A stretch of DNA of 64,000 bases from Aphanothece sp. CMT-3BRIN-NPC111 (GCA_019359765.1 JAHHGU010000011.1:62001-126000); one strand, 5' to 3'. Counted from the stretch's first letter, positions 52,182 to 62,555 are shown. Notes: generated by a model from the sequence alone, not told the origin. A program made the numbers and translations.

Positions 52182-54122
52182 CTAAATATCCAACTCCGCG
52201 AGATTCAAGCGAGAACCATAGGTTTCGATGAATTCCCGGCGAGGTGCAACGCGATCGCCCATCAACACCGTAAAGATGCGATCCGCCTCGGCAGCGTCTT
52301 CAATCTCTACTCGTTTGAATGTCCGTGTTTCCGGGTTCATCGTGGTTTCCCATAACTGAGTGGGCATCATTTCACCCAAACCTTTGAACCGCTGGATGGT
52401 GTAGTTGGCATTGGCAGGAAACTCATGCTGGACTAAGTTGGCGAGTTCGCGATCGCTATAGCAATAGTAATGGCTTCTGCCGCGCTCAACCTTATACAGT
52501 GGCGGACAGGCAATGTAGATATAACCTTCCTCAACAAGCGCTCGCTGATAGCGATAGAAAAAGGTTAACAATAGGGTGCGGATGTGCGCCCCATCTACAT
52601 CCGCGTCCGTCATGATGACTATGCGGTGATAGCGTAGTTGAGAGGAATCAAATTCTTCACCTTTAACACCTAAACCAAGGGCAGTAATTAAGGCTTGGAT
52701 TTCTGTGTTTTTGTAGATTTTAGCGTCGTCAGTTTTCTCAATGTTGAGGATTTTGCCACGCAGAGGAAGAATAGCTTGGAAGCGGCGATCGCGTCCTTGT
52801 TTAGCACTTCCGCCGGCGCTGTCCCCTTCAACGATGAAGATCTCCGATTCGCTGGGGTCTTTGGTACTGCAATCTGCTAATTTACCCGGTAAAGGCGAAG
52901 ACTCCAAAACCGATTTTCGCCGGACAAGTTCACGCGCCCTTCTAGCAGCTTCTGCGGCATTAAAAGCTTGAATTGCTTTGTCCAGGATAAAGTCTGCAAC
53001 ATTGGGACGGAATTCTAAATACTCGGTGAGAACTTCTCCCACTAGAGAATCTACAATTCCCCGAACTTCTGTATTGCCTAACTTAGTCTTGGTTTGACCT
53101 TCAAATTCAGGATCGGGAACTTTCACGGAAATGACAGCTGTCAAACCTTCGCGCACGTTTTCGCCGCCGAGGTTAGCATCATGCTCTTTAAGTTTGTTGC
53201 GCTTGCGGGCGATCGCATTCATGGTGCGCGTCAGCACTGCCTTCAACCCTTCTAGGTGAGTCCCGCCGTCAATCGTGCGAATATTGTTCGCAAACCCCAG
53301 TATGTTATCGGAGTATGCATCGACGCACCACTGCAACGCCACCTCTATCTGAACTTCATTGCGCTCTCCCTGAATAAAGATAATTTCCTCATGCAGGGGT
53401 TCCTTCTCAGAGTTCATGTAGGCAATGTATTCTCGAATGCCGCCCTCATAGCAGTAAGTGTCTATCTTCGGTTCGCTGCTTTTGAGTAAGTGGAGGCGGC
53501 GATCGCTAAAGGTAATCTTTACTCCCGCATTCAGATAAGCCAACTCCCGCAAGCGACCTGATAAAGTGGTGTAATCAAACTCTATATTTGTGGTGAATAT
53601 CTCTGTATCAGGAAGAAAGCTAATTGAGGTTCCAGTGCGAGCTTCTTGGCTGGGTTTGGCGATGAGTTCGGTCGCTGGGACGCCGCGTTCAAATCGTTGG
53701 GTATGTACCTGTTTCTCACGCCAAACCGTCACCTCAACCCACTCAGACAAAGCGTTAACAACGGAAATACCGACCCCGTGCAGCCCCCCAGAAACCTTAT
53801 AACCGCCGCCGCCAAACTTACCACCAGCATGGAGAACTGTCATTACCGTTTCCAATGCCGATCTCCCGGTGCGGGGATGGATACCTGTAGGGATACCCCG
53901 CCCATCGTCTGTAACTGTGACGGAACCATCAGCATTTAGATCGACTTCGATGTGAGTGCAGTGGCCAGCCAGCGCCTCATCTATCGAGTTGTCCACTACC
54001 TCGTAAACTAGATGGTGGAGTCCTCGCGGCCCGGTGGTGCCGATGTACATCCCCGGTCGTTTGCGGACAGCTTCCAGACCTTCCAGAACTTGAATCTGAT
54101 CGGCGCCGTAACTGCTGGTCAT
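52182..54122 (-). CDS. gyrB: DNA gyrase subunit B
   Basis: A 646-residue GyrB of normal length. The GHKL ATPase domain is at the N-terminus ([38 protein letters not shown]). The transducer domain follows, and the TOPRIM domain has [11 protein letters not shown] and [19 protein letters not shown]. The C-terminal ends RLNLAELDI, typical of the family. With GyrA it introduces negative supercoils. gyrA is not in the window. A damaged copy of its 3' part lies at 48323-48445. Confidence 0.97.
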   Translation of the reverse strand: MTSSYGADQIQVLEGLEAVRKRPGMYIGTTGPRGLHHLVYEVVDNSIDEALAGHCTHIEVDLNADGSVTVTDDGRGIPTGIHPRTGRSALETVMTVLHAGGKFGGGGYKVSGGLHGVGISVVNALSEWVEVTVWREKQVHTQRFERGVPATELIAKPSQEARTGTSISFLPDTEIFTTNIEFDYTTLSGRLRELAYLNAGVKITFSDRRLHLLKSSEPKIDTYCYEGGIREYIAYMNSEKEPLHEEIIFIQGERNEVQIEVALQWCVDAYSDNILGFANNIRTIDGGTHLEGLKAVLTRTMNAIARKRNKLKEHDANLGGENVREGLTAVISVKVPDPEFEGQTKTKLGNTEVRGIVDSLVGEVLTEYLEFRPNVADFILDKAIQAFNAAEAARRARELVRRKSVLESSPLPGKLADCSTKDPSESEIFIVEGDSAGGSAKQGRDRRFQAILPLRGKILNIEKTDDAKIYKNTEIQALITALGLGVKGEEFDSSQLRYHRIVIMTDADVDGAHIRTLLLTFFYRYQRALVEEGYIYIACPPLYKVERGRSHYYCYSDRELANLVQHEFPANANYTIQRFKGLGEMMPTQLWETTMNPETRTFKRVEIEDAAEADRIFTVLMGDRVAPRREFIETYGSRLNLAELDI

Positions 54123-54281
54123 AAAAACATAGCTCCAATAATTAGTCTGAAGCCCACAATGGCTTCATTAATGACAAATATCATAAAAATTGTAACACAA
54201 AAGGCTTATAGACGGCTCTAGGGCAGTTTAAGGGGCAATTTACTGAGGGTATGGGTATATAAGGTAAGAGCGGAGAGTAAG

Positions 54282-55184
54282 ATGCTGATTGTGATTTGCG
54301 GCCCCACAGCTAGTGGCAAGTCCGGGCTAGCGTTGGAATTGGCTTCTCGGCTGGGATCGGTGATTGTAAGTGCAGATTCGCGCCAGGTGTACCGCGAGTT
54401 TAACATCGGTACCGCCAAGCCCTCAGCGGCTGAGCGGCAATTGGTACAGCACTATTTAATAGATATATGTCACCCACAGTTAACGTTGACTCTGGCAGAT
54501 TATCAACAGCAAGCGCAAGCGTTGATTACCCAGTGCCATCAGCAAGGTCAGATGCCATTATTGGTTGGGGGTACTGGTCTATACATTAGATCGGTAGTGC
54601 AGGGGTTGAAGATTCCCAGAGTGGCACCACACACAGAATTGCGATCGCAACTTGTCTCCCTTGGTCAACCGCAACTGTACGCATTCTTGCAACAAGTTGA
54701 CCCAACAGCCGCCCAGAAAATTCATCCCAACGATCCCGTGCGGACGTTACGAGCTTTGGAAGTATTTTATGTCACTGGTCGCCCTATCTCAGAACAGCAA
54801 GGAGAGAATCCGCCCAACTATCCCATTCTCCAAATTGGTTTAGATTGTGACCCTTCCGATCTTACCCGCCGCATTGAACAGCGCACCGAGCAGATGTTAG
54901 CAGCAGGTTGGGAAGCAGAAGTGAAAACCCTCTGCCAGAAATATGGCTCTGACTTGCCTTTGCTGGATACACTAGGTTATCGAGAAATGAAACAATATCT
55001 TGCTGGTGACATTTCCCTTTCTGAAGCGAAAGATTTAACCGTGTTACACACGCGCCAATTTGCCAAGCGGCAGCGCACCTGGTTTCGGGCGTATCCTGAA
55101 ATTGAGTGGTTTGATGCAGATCGACCGGATTTATTAGAGGCAGTATGGCAGCGAGTGCAGGAGTTTAGGAAGACTCCTAACTGA
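54282..55184 (+). CDS. miaA: tRNA dimethylallyltransferase
   Basis: A 300-residue MiaA. It transfers dimethylallyl from DMAPP to N6 of A37 in tRNAs reading U-starting codons. The P-loop is GPTASGKSGL. SADSRQVYREFNIGTAKP and LLVGGTGLYIRSV are diagnostic, and KRQRTWFRA lies near the C-terminus. The start agrees with the P-loop position at residues 6-13. It overlaps the convergent Uma2 gene by eight bases at the 3' ends. Confidence 0.96.
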   Translation: MLIVICGPTASGKSGLALELASRLGSVIVSADSRQVYREFNIGTAKPSAAERQLVQHYLIDICHPQLTLTLADYQQQAQALITQCHQQGQMPLLVGGTGLYIRSVVQGLKIPRVAPHTELRSQLVSLGQPQLYAFLQQVDPTAAQKIHPNDPVRTLRALEVFYVTGRPISEQQGENPPNYPILQIGLDCDPSDLTRRIEQRTEQMLAAGWEAEVKTLCQKYGSDLPLLDTLGYREMKQYLAGDISLSEAKDLTVLHTRQFAKRQRTWFRAYPEIEWFDADRPDLLEAVWQRVQEFRKTPN

Positions 55185-55917
55185 GCGTGTCTGGATCGAT
55201 GCCCAAAGCCCGCAATTGCTCTGCTAGTAGTTGGGCACGTTGCTCTGCGTGTTCGGCACGTTGCTCCGCCTCTTCTGCTCGTTGACGTTCCTGCTGTGCC
55301 CGTTCATCCCCAGTAGGGAGAACGTTGCCCTCTCGATCGCACCAGCGCAGCCACATATCCGGTCTGCCTTCAAATTCTCCCTCCCATAGCGTTAAACCTA
55401 GCCCTACTTGCTCAAGCCAAGTATCTGTCGTTTCAAAGTAGCGCATACCTTTAAGTTCATAGATTCGTAGCATTGACTCCCCTAACTGACGGCTAGAGTC
55501 AAACACCACATAATAGCTAACCCGCATCTGTTCGTAGCGCCTCATCTTGTCTCCTAGTTCATTCCCAACTCGGTTAGAGACAATTTCAATTACAACTTCT
55601 GGAGGTTTGCCAAATTGCCAAACTAAATAACAGCGGTTTTGCTTTTCCCACCAATTATCTGGCACCTGCACATCCAAGCTGAGGAAGACATCAGGGACAA
55701 TTGCAGGCTGACCAGCTGTATGGTAAATGCCGACATTAGCTTCCGCCAAAAAAGCCCGCCCTAATCCTGAACTGTAAACAGAACCAACTAAGAGGCGTTG
55801 TTGTTTGGCAGAGGCGAAATTGTCCACAGGTGTATCATCCTCGGTGACTAGCTGGTTGGGGTCTGGCACGAAGTAGTCATCAGTTATAAAAGCTTGCTGA
55901 ACCATGAGTTTATCCAA
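55177..55917 (-). CDS. Uma2 family protein with a C-terminal coiled coil
   Basis: A 246-residue Uma2 protein: PAIVPDVFLSLDVQ, PPEVVIEIVSNRVG, KMRRYEQMRVSYYVVFDS with the PD-(D/E)XK residues. The last ~40 residues are heptad-like (QQERQRAEEAEQRAEHAEQRA) and likely form a coiled coil, a common addition in cyanobacterial Uma2 proteins. Its stop lies inside the last codons of miaA on the other strand. Confidence 0.88.
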   Translation of the reverse strand: MDKLMVQQAFITDDYFVPDPNQLVTEDDTPVDNFASAKQQRLLVGSVYSSGLGRAFLAEANVGIYHTAGQPAIVPDVFLSLDVQVPDNWWEKQNRCYLVWQFGKPPEVVIEIVSNRVGNELGDKMRRYEQMRVSYYVVFDSSRQLGESMLRIYELKGMRYFETTDTWLEQVGLGLTLWEGEFEGRPDMWLRWCDREGNVLPTGDERAQQERQRAEEAEQRAEHAEQRAQLLAEQLRALGIDPDTLS

Positions 55918-56312
55918 ATAAATGTATTAGCATGGGGACGCGCTAACATCCTTCACTACTTCTAGATTAGTGGAGCAGCGAGTACAGAATTTTATAGGGA
56001 TATTGTGCCAAAATTTATTCAAAAGCTTTTTGCTGCTAAAGCAATGATAGGCACAATCATTAACAAATTGGGAATCCGAAGGGCAAAACATACAGCGCTT
56101 TGCATCTAAAAAAAGTACACCCCTCCCCTTAGTAAGGGGAAGGGGCAAGGGAGCGCGGGTGGGGTATTTCTGTACTTCACCAACTTGCAATCTGCTGTAT
56201 CTGGCTGAAGATATCCCTTTCCCTGACAATTCCAAGTGTGTCGTCAAGCAAATCCAGCCTCAACTGACAGATATGTTTGTTTTAGTAACTGCCAGGCATC
56301 TATTTAAAATAA
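55918..56312. other. Intergenic region, no gene recognised
   Basis: No supported frame. A CCCCTTA/TAAGGGG hairpin at about 56114-56128 is part of a common intergenic repeat type. Confidence 0.5.
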
Positions 56313-57299
56313 TTAGATGTTGTACAGGTGCCCCACATATTCTGCATAACCGTTATAGAGCAGAGTCGGGCGTTTTTCCCACGTAAAACTCGGGCCATTG
56401 CCCATCATACGTTCTGTGGCCTGAGACCATCTTGGGTGCGGCTTATTGGGATTAACATTCGCCTCAAAATCATATTCATGTGCATCTATGGTGTTCCAGA
56501 ATGTAGCTGGCTGCTTCTCAAGAAATTCGATTTTGACAATTGACTTTGCCCCCTTAAAGCCATATTTCCACGGAATCACGGCTCTAATAGGCGCACCGTG
56601 CTGTTTTGGCAGAGAATGACCATAAATACCTGTAGCAAAAAATGCTAAATCGTTGGTCATTTCCTCGATGCGTAAACCTTCTGTGTAAGGCCAAGGGTAC
56701 ATAGAAGACCAAAAACCGGGACCAGTAGTGATCTTTGGGTCATAAAAAGAAGTCAGCCGAACGAACTTAGCGTTTGATTTTGGCTCAACATCTTTAACAA
56801 GCAACTTCATGGGAAATCCCACCCAGGGCACAACCATAGCCCATGCTTCAACGCAACGAAATCGATATACGCGCTCTTCTATGGGAAACTTTTTCTGGAG
56901 ATCGTCTAGGTCATAAGTGCGGGGGTTTTCTACTAAACCGCTGACTTCAACTTGCCAATTTTCGGTTGGTAAGGCTTGCGCTGCTTTCCAAATAGATTTA
57001 CTACCACCAAATTCATAAAAATTGTTGTACTTGGAGGATAGAGATTGATCAGTGATTGGTCGGTCAACCTTGGCAAAAGCGGGATTAATTGCCAAACCTG
57101 AGTATGCCGAATATGAGTTTGCACTTGGAGGTGTTTTTGATTCAGAAGCATTAGAACAGCCATCCATAGGTAAAATAGTGGCACCTATGCCAGCTCCAAT
57201 TAAAGTTTTAATGAAGCGACGGCGGTTAAGAAAAATTGCTTCTGGTGTTGTTTCTGTTTCGGGAATTTCCCAGGATTTTGGAATACGGATTAGTGTCAT
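56313..57299 (-). CDS. msrP: Methionine-sulfoxide reductase molybdoenzyme MsrP
   Basis: A 328-residue YedY/MsrP protein. It reduces methionine sulfoxide in periplasmic proteins using a molybdopterin cofactor. The Tat signal NRRRFIKTLIGAG is followed by a possible lipobox-like cysteine (MDGCSN). The Mo-ligating Cys lies in RFRCVEAWAMVVPW, and PKQHGAPIRAVIPWKYGFKG is in the family signature (read as PKQHGAPIRAVIP and WKYGFKG). The membrane partner MsrQ is not adjacent, so it may be elsewhere. Confidence 0.93.
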   Translation of the reverse strand: MTLIRIPKSWEIPETETTPEAIFLNRRRFIKTLIGAGIGATILPMDGCSNASESKTPPSANSYSAYSGLAINPAFAKVDRPITDQSLSSKYNNFYEFGGSKSIWKAAQALPTENWQVEVSGLVENPRTYDLDDLQKKFPIEERVYRFRCVEAWAMVVPWVGFPMKLLVKDVEPKSNAKFVRLTSFYDPKITTGPGFWSSMYPWPYTEGLRIEEMTNDLAFFATGIYGHSLPKQHGAPIRAVIPWKYGFKGAKSIVKIEFLEKQPATFWNTIDAHEYDFEANVNPNKPHPRWSQATERMMGNGPSFTWEKRPTLLYNGYAEYVGHLYNI

Positions 57300-57416
57300 T
57301 CGATTTTGTATTTAAGATTTTGGATTTTGGATTGAAGAAGACTAGGAGATGACCCTGTGGGTATGTTGGCGGAAGTCCTACATTTGAATCCTTACCATCC
57401 TTGACGCTTCACATTT

Positions 57417-58307
57417 TTAAGCTTGCGTTACCTCGACATAAATATGCTCCAATCGTACTGGTTGCCGAGCAATCGAGTCTAAGGGAATTCCATCGAAACG
57501 GGAGATAATTTCCTTAAGTTCTAAATGCTCTGGGAGCCAAAAGGCGAGATCGTTGCCATAGCGCCGATGGATGAAGCCATTTTTTTTGGCACGAGCGATC
57601 GCACTTTCCTCATCCTTAGTCTGCACAACTACAATCTCTTGCGCCGGAATTAGTTGCCGCAACTCTGCCAAGCTGCCTTCTGCCAAGATGCGACCATTTT
57701 TAAGAATACCGATGCGCTGACAAAGGCGCTCTGCTTCATCCAACAAATGAGTTGTCAGTAGAATCGTGATCCCCTGATTTTGCAACCGCCGGATTAATTC
57801 CCAGACTTCATAACGCGCCTCAATATCTAATCCTGTCGTCGGTTCATCTAAGATCGCTAATTTAGGATGATGCACCAAAGCCGCAGCGATGTTGAGCCGC
57901 CGCTGCATTCCCCCACTGAGCGTTTCTACAGGACTTTTAGCCCGATCTGCTAGATTGACAGCGGCAAGACAAGCCTGCACCTGTTTTTGCCGCTCTTTCG
58001 CAGGTAAACCGTAGATACGAGCAAAGAAATTTAGGTTTTCCTCGCAGGTTAAGGTTTTGTAAAGCAAGTTTTCTTGCGGCGCTACGCCTATCAATGGTTT
58101 CGTGGCTTCAGAGACAGGTTGATTATTAATGGCGATCGCACCACTATCTGCCTGTAACAAATTGCAGATAATATTGATAGTTGTCGTCTTACCAGCACCA
58201 TTCGGCCCCAGTAATCCGTAAATCTCTCCCTGTGCGATGTGCAGCGTCAGATCTTGCAAAACAGGCAGCTTACCGTAAGACTTTTTCAGCTTTTCAATTC
58301 GCAGCAC
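57417..58307 (-). CDS. ABC transporter ATP-binding protein (ABC-2 type exporter)
   Basis: A 296-residue ATPase: Walker A GPNGAGKTTT, signature LSGGMQRRLNIA, Walker B LAILDEPTTGLD, switch His in LLTTHLLDEA. A C-terminal extension follows, as in CcmA/NatA/DrrA-type exporters. The permease gene starts its stop five bases upstream on the same strand, so they form an operon and a half-transporter pair. The substrate is not known. Confidence 0.92.
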   Translation of the reverse strand: MLRIEKLKKSYGKLPVLQDLTLHIAQGEIYGLLGPNGAGKTTTINIICNLLQADSGAIAINNQPVSEATKPLIGVAPQENLLYKTLTCEENLNFFARIYGLPAKERQKQVQACLAAVNLADRAKSPVETLSGGMQRRLNIAAALVHHPKLAILDEPTTGLDIEARYEVWELIRRLQNQGITILLTTHLLDEAERLCQRIGILKNGRILAEGSLAELRQLIPAQEIVVVQTKDEESAIARAKKNGFIHRRYGNDLAFWLPEHLELKEIISRFDGIPLDSIARQPVRLEHIYVEVTQA

Positions 58308-58312
58308 CGAAC

Positions 58313-59086
58313 TTATAGCCTCCTTTCAACCCTCAACATGCGCCGATAAGACAGCCATCCTCCCCCAACCATCAAAACAGCAAACCCCGCTAAAAACCAG
58401 AAGTGCGAGGCAATTTTTGTTAAGCCATCTCCCCCAGCGGATACTCCCAACAGTGCCTCATTCATGTGATAAATCGGATTTAATTTCGCAATATCTAGCA
58501 GCGTCTTGGGAAACAAAGAAGCGGGTAAAAAGGCACCTCCCAACATCAACAAAGGAACGCCAAAAGCTGCGACTAGTGCATTCACATCTTCAGTTCGACG
58601 AGCCAGTTGAGTACCGAGAATAAAGCCTACTCCCACATAAGAAACAATACTCAACAAGATAATCAATCCTCCCAGGAGTAGAGAACCCTTAAACCCTGCT
58701 CCCCAAAATGCTGCAACAGTATATACCAAAAGCGTTTGACCAATGCCAATGCAACTGTGAGCCACAAAAATGCCCAGAAAGTAGGACGTTCCGCTCAGTG
58801 GGGAAATAAACAGGCGCTTAAGCGTTTGCTGTTCTCTTTCTGCCACCACCGTTGCTACGCTCCCACCCAGACAACTGAAAAATAGCGCCGCACCCACTAA
58901 AGTTGAAGGGGCAGCATTTTCAAAAGCCTCAGCCATTGACAGCTTAGCTCGTTCTGCCAGGATAAACCCGTTGAGTATTAGCACAGAAATGGGAAAAATG
59001 CTCCAAAAAACCAGGCTGCGCCGCCGCCGCAACAATTCAATCAAAATGCGCTGGGCAACAGCCAGCGTTTCACGCCAATATTTCAT
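58313..59086 (-). CDS. ABC-2 type transporter permease
   Basis: A 257-residue membrane protein with six hydrophobic segments: LVFWSIFPISVLILNGF, LVGAALFFSCLGGSVATVV, then the ABC-2 coupling segment REQQTLKRLFISPLSG, IVAHSCIGIGQTLLVYTV (IFVAHSCIG), IILLSIVSYVGVGFI and VAAFGVPLLMLGGAFLP. It pairs with the ATPase gene immediately downstream. Such pairs often carry drugs, glycolipids or other hydrophobic compounds. Confidence 0.9.
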   Translation of the reverse strand: MKYWRETLAVAQRILIELLRRRRSLVFWSIFPISVLILNGFILAERAKLSMAEAFENAAPSTLVGAALFFSCLGGSVATVVAEREQQTLKRLFISPLSGTSYFLGIFVAHSCIGIGQTLLVYTVAAFWGAGFKGSLLLGGLIILLSIVSYVGVGFILGTQLARRTEDVNALVAAFGVPLLMLGGAFLPASLFPKTLLDIAKLNPIYHMNEALLGVSAGGDGLTKIASHFWFLAGFAVLMVGGGWLSYRRMLRVERRL

Positions 59087-59178
59087 AGAGGGCAGAAATT
59101 CCCTGATTGCTTGACAGGATAAGGTATTGGTTCATATTGCCTTACCGGGGCTGTAGGAAAACACATCTTTAGGAGCTG

Positions 59179-61134
59179 ATGAGTCAACTATTAAAATTAG
59201 CGCGATCGCTACCTATTTCCCGCCGCACACTGCTGAAGATGCTTGGTGTTGGTGCAGTCGGAGGGGTGCTAGGTTACTCCCGGTTCTCAAAGCCTCAGCC
59301 AACTGTTGTTCAGCAAGATACCCTGAACTTGCCACGCTGGGTAAACCGACCCATCAGCGTTGTTGTAGTTGGAGCGGGTCTAGCTGGGCTGGCGTGTGCC
59401 TATGAACTCAGTCAAAGGGGTTTTAAGGTAACGCTCTTAGAACGGGCACCACAACTGGGTGGCAAAATCGCTAGCTGGCCGATCCAAGTTGCCGGTGAAA
59501 CATTCATGATGGAGCATGGCTTTCATGGCTTCTTTCCCCAGTACTACAACCTCAAAAGCTTAGTTGCAGAACTAAGCATCAATGAGAATTTTGTGGATTT
59601 GAAATCTTACTCAGTCGTCTACCGAGATCCCAAATATCAGCCGGAGGTGTTCAGACCCAGCCATTCGGCTTTTCCCTGGAATGTGGTTGATTTGGCTGTA
59701 GCATCCCCCAACCGTCTGCGCTGGGGGATTAATCTTACTAAATGGGAACATTGGCAAGTCTTCCGGGCAATTGGTGGGTTCCAAACTCAAAAGAGTTTCC
59801 AGCGTCTCGATGATTTATCGGTTGCTGAGTGGGTTGAGCAGGATTTTCCCCGTGGGCTTTATGATTTATATTTTCTGCCCTTTGCTAAATCTAGCCTGAA
59901 TGCCCCAGACCAGATGAGTGTGGCAGAACTAATGCAGTTTTTCCACTTCTACTTTTTTGGTAATCCAGAGGGGTTGGCTTTCAATGGCACTCGGCAGGAT
60001 ATGGGCACCAGTCTTGTGCAGCCTATTGCTCAAGCAATTGAGCGTCAAGGTGGCAAGATTGTTACTGGTGCAACAGTCAGCAGCATTGATTGGCAGCAAG
60101 GCAAGATAGATTCATTGGAATTCAAGCAGGGGGATGCCAGAAGTGATGTTCCCTTTTGGGTTAAGCGCAATCCTCTGCTAGGTGATAGTGAGATGGAATA
60201 TTTTGGTGCTGGCGATCGCGTTTTTGCCACTACCCCTGAAGGAGGTGAAGCTATTTCCCTCACCTGTACCCACCAGGGTTGTACTGTGCAGCAGCAAGCC
60301 GATGGCAAGTTCCATTGCCCCTGTCACGGGTCTGCCTTCGATGCCCAAGGGCGAGTTTTAAGGGGGCCAGCAGAGCGAGATCTACCACGCTTCAAAGTAA
60401 TTCAACGTCAGTCAGACCAAGTGCAATTAGTCGGGGCATATAGCGATAAGTCTCTCCAGGCATCGACTTTAGTGGAGACGGCGAAGGCTGATTACTACAT
60501 CTTTGCTACGGATGTACCGGGTGTGCAGCAGTTGTTTAGGCAGATGACGGGTGAGGTGAATCAGCAGGTGCGGGGGCAGGTAGAGAAATTGAGTGTAGCC
60601 GATCCCTTTGCTGTGTGCCGCTTCTGGTTTGACCGCGACTTTGACTGGGAACACAGCTATTTCACATCTTTATCCGGTTTCCAACTAACTGATAGCATCA
60701 CGCTTTACCACCGGATTCAAGAGCAATATATTGACTGGGCAAAACGTACTGGCGGCAGTGTTGTGGAGTTGCACGCCTATTGCTACAAAGAGAAAGAATT
60801 TCCCACTCAGCAAGATTTGCTAACGAGGTTTGAGCAAGAACTATACGAGATTGTTCCCCCACTCCAGCAAGCAACTATGTTGCACCGCGAACTGGTGAAT
60901 CAAAAGAACTTTTCTGGTTATCCACCCAATAGTTATGCAGAACGACCGGAGACTACCACAGATGTTCCTAATGTCTTGTTTGCCGGGGACTGGGTAAAGA
61001 TGCCGTTTCCCTGTGGCTTGATGGAAAGGGGGGTTAGTAGTGGATTGCTAGCGGCAAATGAGATTCTCCACCGAGAGGGGTTGCAGAGGCGATCGCTATT
61101 CTCAGTAAATCCAGAGGGTGTCCTCAAGATTTGA
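59179..61134 (+). CDS. FAD-dependent carotenoid-desaturase-like oxidoreductase with internal Rieske domain
   Basis: A 651-residue protein with AGGAG four bases before ATG. A hydrophobic N-terminus with SRRTLLKMLG may be a Tat-like signal. The FAD-binding start reads VVVVGAGLAGLACAYELSQRG and ERAPQLGGKIASWP, as in phytoene/zeta-carotene desaturase-like amine oxidases (motifs split here: VVVVGAGLAGLA, ERAPQLGGKI). Residues about 361-395 insert a Rieske [2Fe-2S] motif, CTHQGCT then CPCHGSAFD. The rest continues the oxidase fold and ends LFAGDWVKMPFPCGLMERGV. The Rieske cluster could pass electrons to or from FAD. A separate Rieske oxygenase gene lies 272 bases downstream. Confidence 0.85.
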   Translation: MSQLLKLARSLPISRRTLLKMLGVGAVGGVLGYSRFSKPQPTVVQQDTLNLPRWVNRPISVVVVGAGLAGLACAYELSQRGFKVTLLERAPQLGGKIASWPIQVAGETFMMEHGFHGFFPQYYNLKSLVAELSINENFVDLKSYSVVYRDPKYQPEVFRPSHSAFPWNVVDLAVASPNRLRWGINLTKWEHWQVFRAIGGFQTQKSFQRLDDLSVAEWVEQDFPRGLYDLYFLPFAKSSLNAPDQMSVAELMQFFHFYFFGNPEGLAFNGTRQDMGTSLVQPIAQAIERQGGKIVTGATVSSIDWQQGKIDSLEFKQGDARSDVPFWVKRNPLLGDSEMEYFGAGDRVFATTPEGGEAISLTCTHQGCTVQQQADGKFHCPCHGSAFDAQGRVLRGPAERDLPRFKVIQRQSDQVQLVGAYSDKSLQASTLVETAKADYYIFATDVPGVQQLFRQMTGEVNQQVRGQVEKLSVADPFAVCRFWFDRDFDWEHSYFTSLSGFQLTDSITLYHRIQEQYIDWAKRTGGSVVELHAYCYKEKEFPTQQDLLTRFEQELYEIVPPLQQATMLHRELVNQKNFSGYPPNSYAERPETTTDVPNVLFAGDWVKMPFPCGLMERGVSSGLLAANEILHREGLQRRSLFSVNPEGVLKI

Positions 61135-61207
61135 TTTATTTTAGTCTCTAATAGGGATTTATCCAAAGCTGCCCCCAGCAACGTGAACACAGTAGCACAT
61201 TAGACTT

Positions 61208-61307
61208 CTTGCAAAAATCTTAGATTTTGGTTAATAGAACGCAGATTAACCGCAGATGAACGCGGATAAACGCAGATAAAGAACTAAATGAATTTGATTT
61301 TTGCAAG
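61208..61307. repeat. MITE-like element with 12-bp inverted repeats
   Basis: CTTGCAAAAATC (61208-61219) and GATTTTTGCAAG (61296-61307) are perfect complements. The inside holds imperfect 9-11-base units of the CGCAGATAAAC type. The whole is 100 bp. Confidence 0.7.
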
Positions 61308-61319
61308 AGGTTTATTCCG

Positions 61320-61396
61320 TCGTGGAAAAGAACAGAATTTGTTCAGTATTGCCAGCCCCCGACTGACCGTCTAGGGGACAATCCAAAATTCAAAAT
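61320..61396. repeat. Dispersed intergenic repeat, copy B
   Basis: Reverse-complement copy of 24384-24460, with a few mismatches. It ends eleven bases before the Rieske oxygenase start. Confidence 0.8.
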
Positions 61397-61406
61397 TTAA
61401 AATAGA

Positions 61407-62555
61407 ATGACTTCTCTAGCCACTCAAAACCGCGATATCCGTCAGCTAGGCATTAACCCGAATCACTGGTATGTAGTTGCTCGCAGCACTGAGGTGAAAG
61501 TCCAGCCTCTAAGTGTCGTCCTCTGGACTCAACCTATTGTTCTCTATCGAGATAGCACGGGTCAAATCCACGCTCTAGAAGACCGCTGCCCTCACCGACA
61601 GGTTAAGCTTAGTCATGGTCGCGTTATTGGCGACGAATTGGAATGCTATTATCACGGATGGCAATTTAAATCAAGTGGTGAGTGTGCAGCAGTTCCTTAT
61701 TTAGCAGCTAATCAGAAACTGCCCAACTGCAAAATCCGCCAGTATCCCGTACAGGAACTTGATGGCTTTATCTGGCTGTTTCCTGGCGATGTTGCACTAG
61801 CTTCGCAAGTCTCTCCCCAAGGTGTTCCAGAGTGGGATCATCTCAACTACATCGCCACTGTCTCAGTTATTGACTGTCAGGCTCATTACTCCTATCTGAT
61901 AGAAAACCTGATGGATATGTATCATGGGCATTTACATCAGGATTACCAGGCTTGGACATCAGCAGTGCTGGAAGATTTGCACGAAGAGGCTAACCGTGTT
62001 GATGCTCATTATCAGGCTCAAAGTTATTACAAAATTGACAAAATTTGGTCTATTTCTCAATTATTTTTTCCCGCATTGCGACGCCTGCATCCTGAACCTT
62101 TAGATGTGAGCTATATCTACCCACACTGGGTTTCCACATTGGGCGAAGATTTTAAGATTTACTGTCTGCTGTGTCCAATTAATCAGAGTGCGACTCGTGC
62201 TTATCTCATCCACTTTACATCACTGAATGCGTTTTGGCGGTTGCATAAGTTGCCCGTGTGGTTCCGTCGGTTTGTGAAAGATAGCCTCTTTGGTTCGGCT
62301 CAAAAGTTACTTGATGGTTTGGTGCGCCAGGATGTGCAGATGATTGAAGAGGAACAACAGGCGTATATTAATAATCCAGAGCATCGCGGGTATGAATTAA
62401 ATAGGGCTTTGGTGAGCGTGCAAAGGTTGATGAGAAATCAGGATGAATGCACTGTGATTAATCAGCCGCATGGAATGCTGGGGCTACACGGGCAAGATAA
62501 CCATTCGATAGGGCAAAATAAATATAAATCTGCCGATAGTATCCCACCAGTATGA
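61407..62555 (+). CDS. Rieske non-heme iron oxygenase (ring-hydroxylating type)
   Basis: A 382-residue oxygenase alpha-subunit-like protein. The Rieske cluster is CPHRQVKLSHG...CYYHGWQF (CxH and CxxH, 17 residues apart). The catalytic iron site follows with ENLMDMYHGHLHQD. It resembles the pheophorbide-oxygenase/choline-monooxygenase-like group; the substrate is unknown. The preceding FAD-Rieske oxidoreductase may supply electrons. The stop TGA overlaps the ATG of the kinase gene (ATGA), so the two are translationally coupled. Confidence 0.88.
   Translation: MTSLATQNRDIRQLGINPNHWYVVARSTEVKVQPLSVVLWTQPIVLYRDSTGQIHALEDRCPHRQVKLSHGRVIGDELECYYHGWQFKSSGECAAVPYLAANQKLPNCKIRQYPVQELDGFIWLFPGDVALASQVSPQGVPEWDHLNYIATVSVIDCQAHYSYLIENLMDMYHGHLHQDYQAWTSAVLEDLHEEANRVDAHYQAQSYYKIDKIWSISQLFFPALRRLHPEPLDVSYIYPHWVSTLGEDFKIYCLLCPINQSATRAYLIHFTSLNAFWRLHKLPVWFRRFVKDSLFGSAQKLLDGLVRQDVQMIEEEQQAYINNPEHRGYELNRALVSVQRLMRNQDECTVINQPHGMLGLHGQDNHSIGQNKYKSADSIPPV

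Noticed and set aside
57417..59086. ABC exporter as the lasso peptide transporter
   Set aside because: It is 40 kb from the island and has no peptidase domain; nothing ties it to the cluster.
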